DNA from: Amycolatopsis alkalitolerans
GTDB taxonomy: Bacteria > Actinomycetota > Actinomycetes > Mycobacteriales > Pseudonocardiaceae
Direction: 5' to 3'
Assembly: GCF_006152065.1 (NCBI RefSeq)
Contig: NZ_VDFW01000010.1
Coordinates: 62,001 to 126,000 of the forward strand
Length of the DNA stretch: 64,000 nt
Positions 60,418-64,000 of the stretch are shown piece after piece; positions within the stretch are counted from its first letter, which is position 1, and the number at the start of each line of letters is the position of its first letter. A program made the translations under genes and the position numbers. The notes beneath the pieces were generated by a model. It had not been told where the DNA came from. It searched no databases and was given only the letters and a program-made list of their open reading frames with translations.

Positions 60418-62852
60418 CTCGCCTCACCCTCCAGACGAGGTGCCGTGAGGGGGTCCCTCACGGCCCTATAGGGCATGAGGGGGTCCCTCACGGCATTCGG
60501 GGCGATCCGCACTAGCGAGCCGCTGGGCGCGCCGAGCGTCTCCAGCACGGTGCAGCCCTTCGAGTTCTGCGGGAGCCACACGACCCGCTCGGGCAGGTCG
60601 GCGACCGCGAGCGGCAGGGTGATCGAGCCCGTCGCCGTGGACACCGTGAGACCATCGCCGTCCGCCACGCCGATTTCGGCGGCGGTGCTCGCCGAAAGCC
60701 GCGCGACCGGGCGGCGCGCCGCGGCGGCCAGGTTCGGCTCGCCGTCCTGGAGGCGGCCGTTGTCCAGCAGCATCCGCCAGGTGGCGAGCACGGCCTCGCC
60801 CTCGCGCGGCGCGACGTGCACCGGGCTGACCGGTTCGAACCGGGGCCGGGCCCCGGACCAGGAACCGAGCCGGGCCAGTTCCTGCCGCGCGCCGTCCACG
60901 GTGCCCAGATCCGCACCCGCGCGGGCGGCGATCGCGGTCAGCACCCGATGGTCGGGCCAGCGGCCCACGTCGCGCACGGCGGCTTCGAACGCGCGGTGCC
61001 GGTTCTCCCAGTTGACGAACGTCCCTGCCTTCTCGCTGGGCACCGCGACCGGGAGCACGACGTCGGCGCGCTCGGTCACCGCCCCGGCACGCGTTTCCAG
61101 GCTCACGACGAACGGCGTCCGTTCGAGGGCCTGCAAGGCCGTGCGGGGGTCGCGCAGGTCGGCGGGCTCGACCCCGGCCACGAGCAGCGCGCCGAGGTCG
61201 CCGCCCGCGCCCGCGGCGAGGATCGATTCGGTGTCACGGCCAGGTTCCGCCGGTAGCGAGCGCACTCCCCACGCCCCGGCCACTTCGGCGCGGGCCCCGG
61301 CATCGGCCACCGGACGGCCGCCGGGCAGCAACGTGGGGAACGCTCCCGCCTCCAGCGCGCCGCGGTCCCCGGCGCGGCGCGGCACCCAGCCCAGCGCCGC
61401 GCCGGACTCCTCGGCCAGGTGGGCCACCGCGGTCAGCGCACCGGCCGAGCCCGCGAGCCGCTCGCCCACGAGAATCACCGTGCCAGGAAGGGAAAGCGCC
61501 TGCCGTGCTTCGTCCGAGGCCAGTGCACCGGCCTCCTCGCCGGGCACCACGCGCAGCAGCGTTCCCTCGAGCTTTTCCAAGCCACGGCTGGCGAACGGTG
61601 CAACGGACAGCACCCGGAGGCCCGCCCGGACGGCCTTACGCAGCCGCAGGAACACGATCGGCGCTTCTTCCTCGGGTTCGAGCCCGGCGAGCAGCACGAC
61701 CGGCGCGCGCTCCAGGTCCGCGTAGGCGGGGCCATCCCCAGGCGCGACCATCGTGGTGAGGAAACCCGTTTCCTCCACGGAAAGCGGCCGGGCGCGGAAG
61801 TCCACATCGTTCGTACCGAGCACGATCCGCGCGAACTTCGCGTAGCCGTAGGCGTCTTCCAGGCTCAAGCGCCCGCCGGTCAGCACACCCGCGTTGCCGC
61901 GCGCCGCGACCAGCCCCGCGGCGGCCGCCGCCAGCGCGTCCGGCCATGGCACGGATTCGAGGCGGCCGGTCCAGCGGTCCCGCACCAGCGGCGCGGTGAG
62001 CCGGTCGGCCGCGGTGGCGTACTGGAAGGCCCACCGTCCCTTGTCGCAGCTCCATTCCTCGTTGACCGCCGGATCGTCACCCGCGTTCCGTCGCACGACT
62101 TCGCCGCCCCGCGAATCGGTACGGATGGCGCAGCCGGCGGCGCAGTGCTCGCACACCCCCCGCGTCGACACCAGGTCGAAGGGGCGGGAGCGGAACCGGT
62201 ACGAGCTCGCGGTGAGCGCGCCGACCGGGCAGATCTGCACCGCGTTGCCGGAGAAGTACGAGTCGAACGTGGTCGACTCCCCCACCCCGATCTGCTGCTC
62301 GGAACCTCGCTCCATCAGCGCGATCAGCGGATCGCCCGCCACCTGCTCGGCGAACCGGGTGCAGCGCGCGCACTGCACGCACCGCTCGCGGTCGAGCAGC
62401 ACGAGGCTGGAGATCGCGACCGGCTTCGGGAAGGTGCGCTTGGGACCGGCGAACCGGGACCGGGTGCCGCCGTTCGTCATGGCCTGATTCTGCAGCGGGC
62501 ATTCGCCGCCCTTGTCGCAGACCGGGCAGTCCAGCGGGTGGTTGATGAGCAGCAGTTCCATCACCCCGCGTTGCGCGCGCTCGGCCATCGGCGAGGTGAG
62601 GTGGGTGCGCACCGCCATCCCAGGGGTCACCGCCGCCGTGCACGCGGTGACGGGTTTCGCCTGCCCGGTCACCTCCACGAGGCACTGGCGGCAGGCGCCA
62701 GCCGGTTCGAGCAGCGGGTGATCGCAGAACCGGGGGATCTCGACGCCGGCCGCTTCGGCGGCGCGGATCACCAGCGTGCCCGGGGGCACGGTGATCTCGG
62801 TTCCGTCGACGGTCAGCGTGACCAGCTCGGTCTCCTCGCTCGTGGCGGTCAC
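60414..62852 (-). CDS. nuoG: NADH-quinone oxidoreductase subunit G
   Basis: 812 residues. N-terminal 2Fe-2S ligands ([20 protein letters not shown]), [19 protein letters not shown], then [10 protein letters not shown] and the N7-type [13 protein letters not shown], followed by a molybdopterin-like domain. The last 30 residues contain [18 protein letters not shown], encoded by two copies of a palindromic repeat 30 bases apart, so the C-terminus looks recently altered. GTG 62852 overlaps nuoF. Confidence 0.94.
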   Translation of the reverse strand: MTATSEETELVTLTVDGTEITVPPGTLVIRAAEAAGVEIPRFCDHPLLEPAGACRQCLVEVTGQAKPVTACTAAVTPGMAVRTHLTSPMAERAQRGVMELLLINHPLDCPVCDKGGECPLQNQAMTNGGTRSRFAGPKRTFPKPVAISSLVLLDRERCVQCARCTRFAEQVAGDPLIALMERGSEQQIGVGESTTFDSYFSGNAVQICPVGALTASSYRFRSRPFDLVSTRGVCEHCAAGCAIRTDSRGGEVVRRNAGDDPAVNEEWSCDKGRWAFQYATAADRLTAPLVRDRWTGRLESVPWPDALAAAAAGLVAARGNAGVLTGGRLSLEDAYGYAKFARIVLGTNDVDFRARPLSVEETGFLTTMVAPGDGPAYADLERAPVVLLAGLEPEEEAPIVFLRLRKAVRAGLRVLSVAPFASRGLEKLEGTLLRVVPGEEAGALASDEARQALSLPGTVILVGERLAGSAGALTAVAHLAEESGAALGWVPRRAGDRGALEAGAFPTLLPGGRPVADAGARAEVAGAWGVRSLPAEPGRDTESILAAGAGGDLGALLVAGVEPADLRDPRTALQALERTPFVVSLETRAGAVTERADVVLPVAVPSEKAGTFVNWENRHRAFEAAVRDVGRWPDHRVLTAIAARAGADLGTVDGARQELARLGSWSGARPRFEPVSPVHVAPREGEAVLATWRMLLDNGRLQDGEPNLAAAARRPVARLSASTAAEIGVADGDGLTVSTATGSITLPLAVADLPERVVWLPQNSKGCTVLETLGAPSGSLVRIAPNAVRDPLMPYRAVRDPLTAPRLEGEAR
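60442..60464. repeat. REP-like palindrome, full copy in nuoG
   Basis: Perfect 10-base arms (GCCGTGAGGG and its complement) around GGT. Its core recurs at 60476-60494 exactly 30 bases on. Both copies are inside the 3' end of nuoG. Confidence 0.8.
60476..60494. repeat. REP-like palindrome, partial copy in nuoG
   Basis: TGAGGGGGTCCCTCACGGC repeats 19 bases of the copy at 60446-60464 with no change. One outer arm is degraded (GCA in place of GCCG). Together the copies encode two AVRDPL peptides. Confidence 0.8.
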
Positions 62853-64000
62853 CGCCGGGCTCCCTCGTCGGCGAAGAGCGCGCTGCGCTCAGGCGGGAAC
62901 GGGCACGCGCCGAGCCGCAGATGCGCCAGGTACTCGTCCCGGAAGTGGGCGACCGACGAGACGATCGGGCTGGTGGCGGCGTCACCGAGGGCGCAGAACG
63001 AGCGGCCCGCGACGCTGTCGCACACGTCGAGCAGCTTGTCCAGGTCGTCCACGCCCGCAGTGCCGCGCTCCAGTTCTTCGAGGATCCGCGTCAGCCAGAA
63101 CGTGCCCTCGCGGCACGGCGTGCACTTGCCGCACGATTCGTGCGCGTAGAACTCCGACCAGCGCAGCACCGCACGCACCACACACGTCGTCTCGTCGAAG
63201 ATCTGCAGCGCCTTGGTGCCGAGCATGGATCCGGCCGCCGCGACGCCCTCGTAGTCGAGCGGGATGTCCAGATGTTCCGCGGTGAGGATGGGGGTCGAGG
63301 AACCACCCGGCGTCCAGAACTTCAGCCGGTGCCCGTCGCGGACGCCGCCCGCGCGGGTGAGCAGGTCTCGCAACGTGGTCCCGAGTGGAGCCTCGTACTG
63401 ACCGGGCCGCGCGACATGCCCGGAAAGCGAGTACAGCGTGAAACCCGGGGACTTCTCGGTGCCCATCGAGCGGAACCAGGCCGCGCCCTCGCGCAGGATC
63501 GCGGGCACGCTCGCGATCGTCTCGACGTTGTTGACCACGGTCGGGCAGGCGTAAAGGCCCGCGGTCGCGGGGAACGGCGGGCGCAGCCGTGGCTGCCCTC
63601 GCCGGCCCTCCAGCGAGTCCAGCAACGCCGTCTCTTCGCCGCAGATGTAGGCGCCCGCGCCCGCGTGCACCACGACGTCGAGGGAGAACCCCGAACCGAG
63701 GATGTCCTCGCCGAGGTAGCCGGCGGCGGCCGCCTCGGCGACGGCCGCGTGCAGCCTCCTCAGCACCGGGGCCACCTCGCCGCGGACGTAGATGAACGCC
63801 TGCCGCGCACGGATCGCGTAGGCGGCGATGACGACACCCTCGATCAGTTCGTGCGGGCAGGCCATCATCAGCGGCACGTCCTTGCACGTGCCCGGCTCCG
63901 ACTCGTCGGCGTTGACCACCAGGTAGTGCGGTTTGCCGTCGCCCTGCGGGATATAGCCCCATTTCACGCCGGTCGGGAAACCCGCCCCGCCACGCCCCCG
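62849..64000 (-). CDS. nuoF: NADH-quinone oxidoreductase subunit F, C-terminal part
   Basis: 384 codons are visible; the start lies beyond the right edge. The first visible residues are [15 protein letters not shown], the FMN/NADH glycine-rich motif. Also present are [33 protein letters not shown] and the [4Fe-4S] site [12 protein letters not shown] with a distal Cys in [12 protein letters not shown]. It oxidises NADH in complex I. GTGA overlap with nuoG. Confidence 0.96.
   Translation of the reverse strand, partial: RGRGGAGFPTGVKWGYIPQGDGKPHYLVVNADESEPGTCKDVPLMMACPHELIEGVVIAAYAIRARQAFIYVRGEVAPVLRRLHAAVAEAAAAGYLGEDILGSGFSLDVVVHAGAGAYICGEETALLDSLEGRRGQPRLRPPFPATAGLYACPTVVNNVETIASVPAILREGAAWFRSMGTEKSPGFTLYSLSGHVARPGQYEAPLGTTLRDLLTRAGGVRDGHRLKFWTPGGSSTPILTAEHLDIPLDYEGVAAAGSMLGTKALQIFDETTCVVRAVLRWSEFYAHESCGKCTPCREGTFWLTRILEELERGTAGVDDLDKLLDVCDSVAGRSFCALGDAATSPIVSSVAHFRDEYLAHLRLGACPFPPERSALFADEGARR

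Overview
The window is high-GC DNA with dense, mostly translationally coupled genes (many ATGA or GTGA overlaps) and frequent GTG starts. This fits an actinomycete. An Rv1733c-like membrane protein, a four-subunit sarcosine oxidase, IclR and PaaX regulators and a red-type RuBisCO suggest the Pseudonocardiales (Amycolatopsis or Pseudonocardia type), but the genus is inference. No rRNA, tRNA, CRISPR array, transposase or phage gene was seen. The window is chromosomal catabolic and energy metabolism.

Region 1 (1-3.9 kb): the start of a lactate permease gene, a Tat-exported phospholipase C-family phosphoesterase and an NAD(P)-binding oxidoreductase. Region 2 (3.9-14.7 kb): a leftward operon for complete demethylation of glycine betaine. 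A Rieske ferredoxin, a ferredoxin reductase and a Rieske oxygenase would take betaine to dimethylglycine. A dimethylglycine oxidase and sarcosine oxidase BDAG would go on to glycine plus one-carbon units. A divergent IclR regulator flanks it.

Region 3 (14.7-26 kb): an accessory catabolic block with two IclR regulators, two transporters, a short-chain dehydrogenase and an unusual operon. That operon encodes a biotin carrier protein, a PycB/OadA-type carboxyltransferase, a biotin carboxylase, a beta-keto acid cleavage enzyme (BKACE) and an amidase. The palindrome TTCCATAATATGGAA or a degenerate form lies in the promoter regions of this block, pointing to one shared regulon.

Region 4 (26-41.5 kb): aromatic catabolism. 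A PaaX regulator, an aminobenzoate-CoA ligase, a two-domain aminobenzoyl-CoA monooxygenase/reductase, an acyl-CoA dehydrogenase, an enoyl-CoA hydratase, an SDR and a RidA protein form a 2-aminobenzoyl-CoA pathway. Next to it are a sodium symporter with its DUF3311 partner, a cupin-XRE regulator, and an operon of a class-V aminotransferase, an amidohydrolase, an isatin-hydrolase/KynB-like cyclase and a ThDP enzyme. The last two could feed anthranilate into the CoA pathway.

Region 5 (41.5-48.5 kb): mixed genes. These are an Rv1733c-like protein, an SPFH/NfeD pair, a GH15-like protein that seems to have lost catalytic segments, a PucR regulator cut short by an in-frame TAA, a FadR-type regulator and an FAH-family hydrolase/dehydratase.

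Region 6 (48.6-52.5 kb): cbbL-cbbS-cbbX-gap, a red-type form I RuBisCO with its activase and a GAPDH. Region 7 (52.5-64 kb): a leftward complex I operon, nuoF-G-H-I-J-K-L-M-N, with nuoA unusually at the distal end. A strong inverted repeat overlapping the nuoA stop codon separates it from the convergent RuBisCO operon. Betaine demethylation releases C1 units, so RuBisCO plus complex I could re-fix CO2 and handle reducing power. That link is inference.
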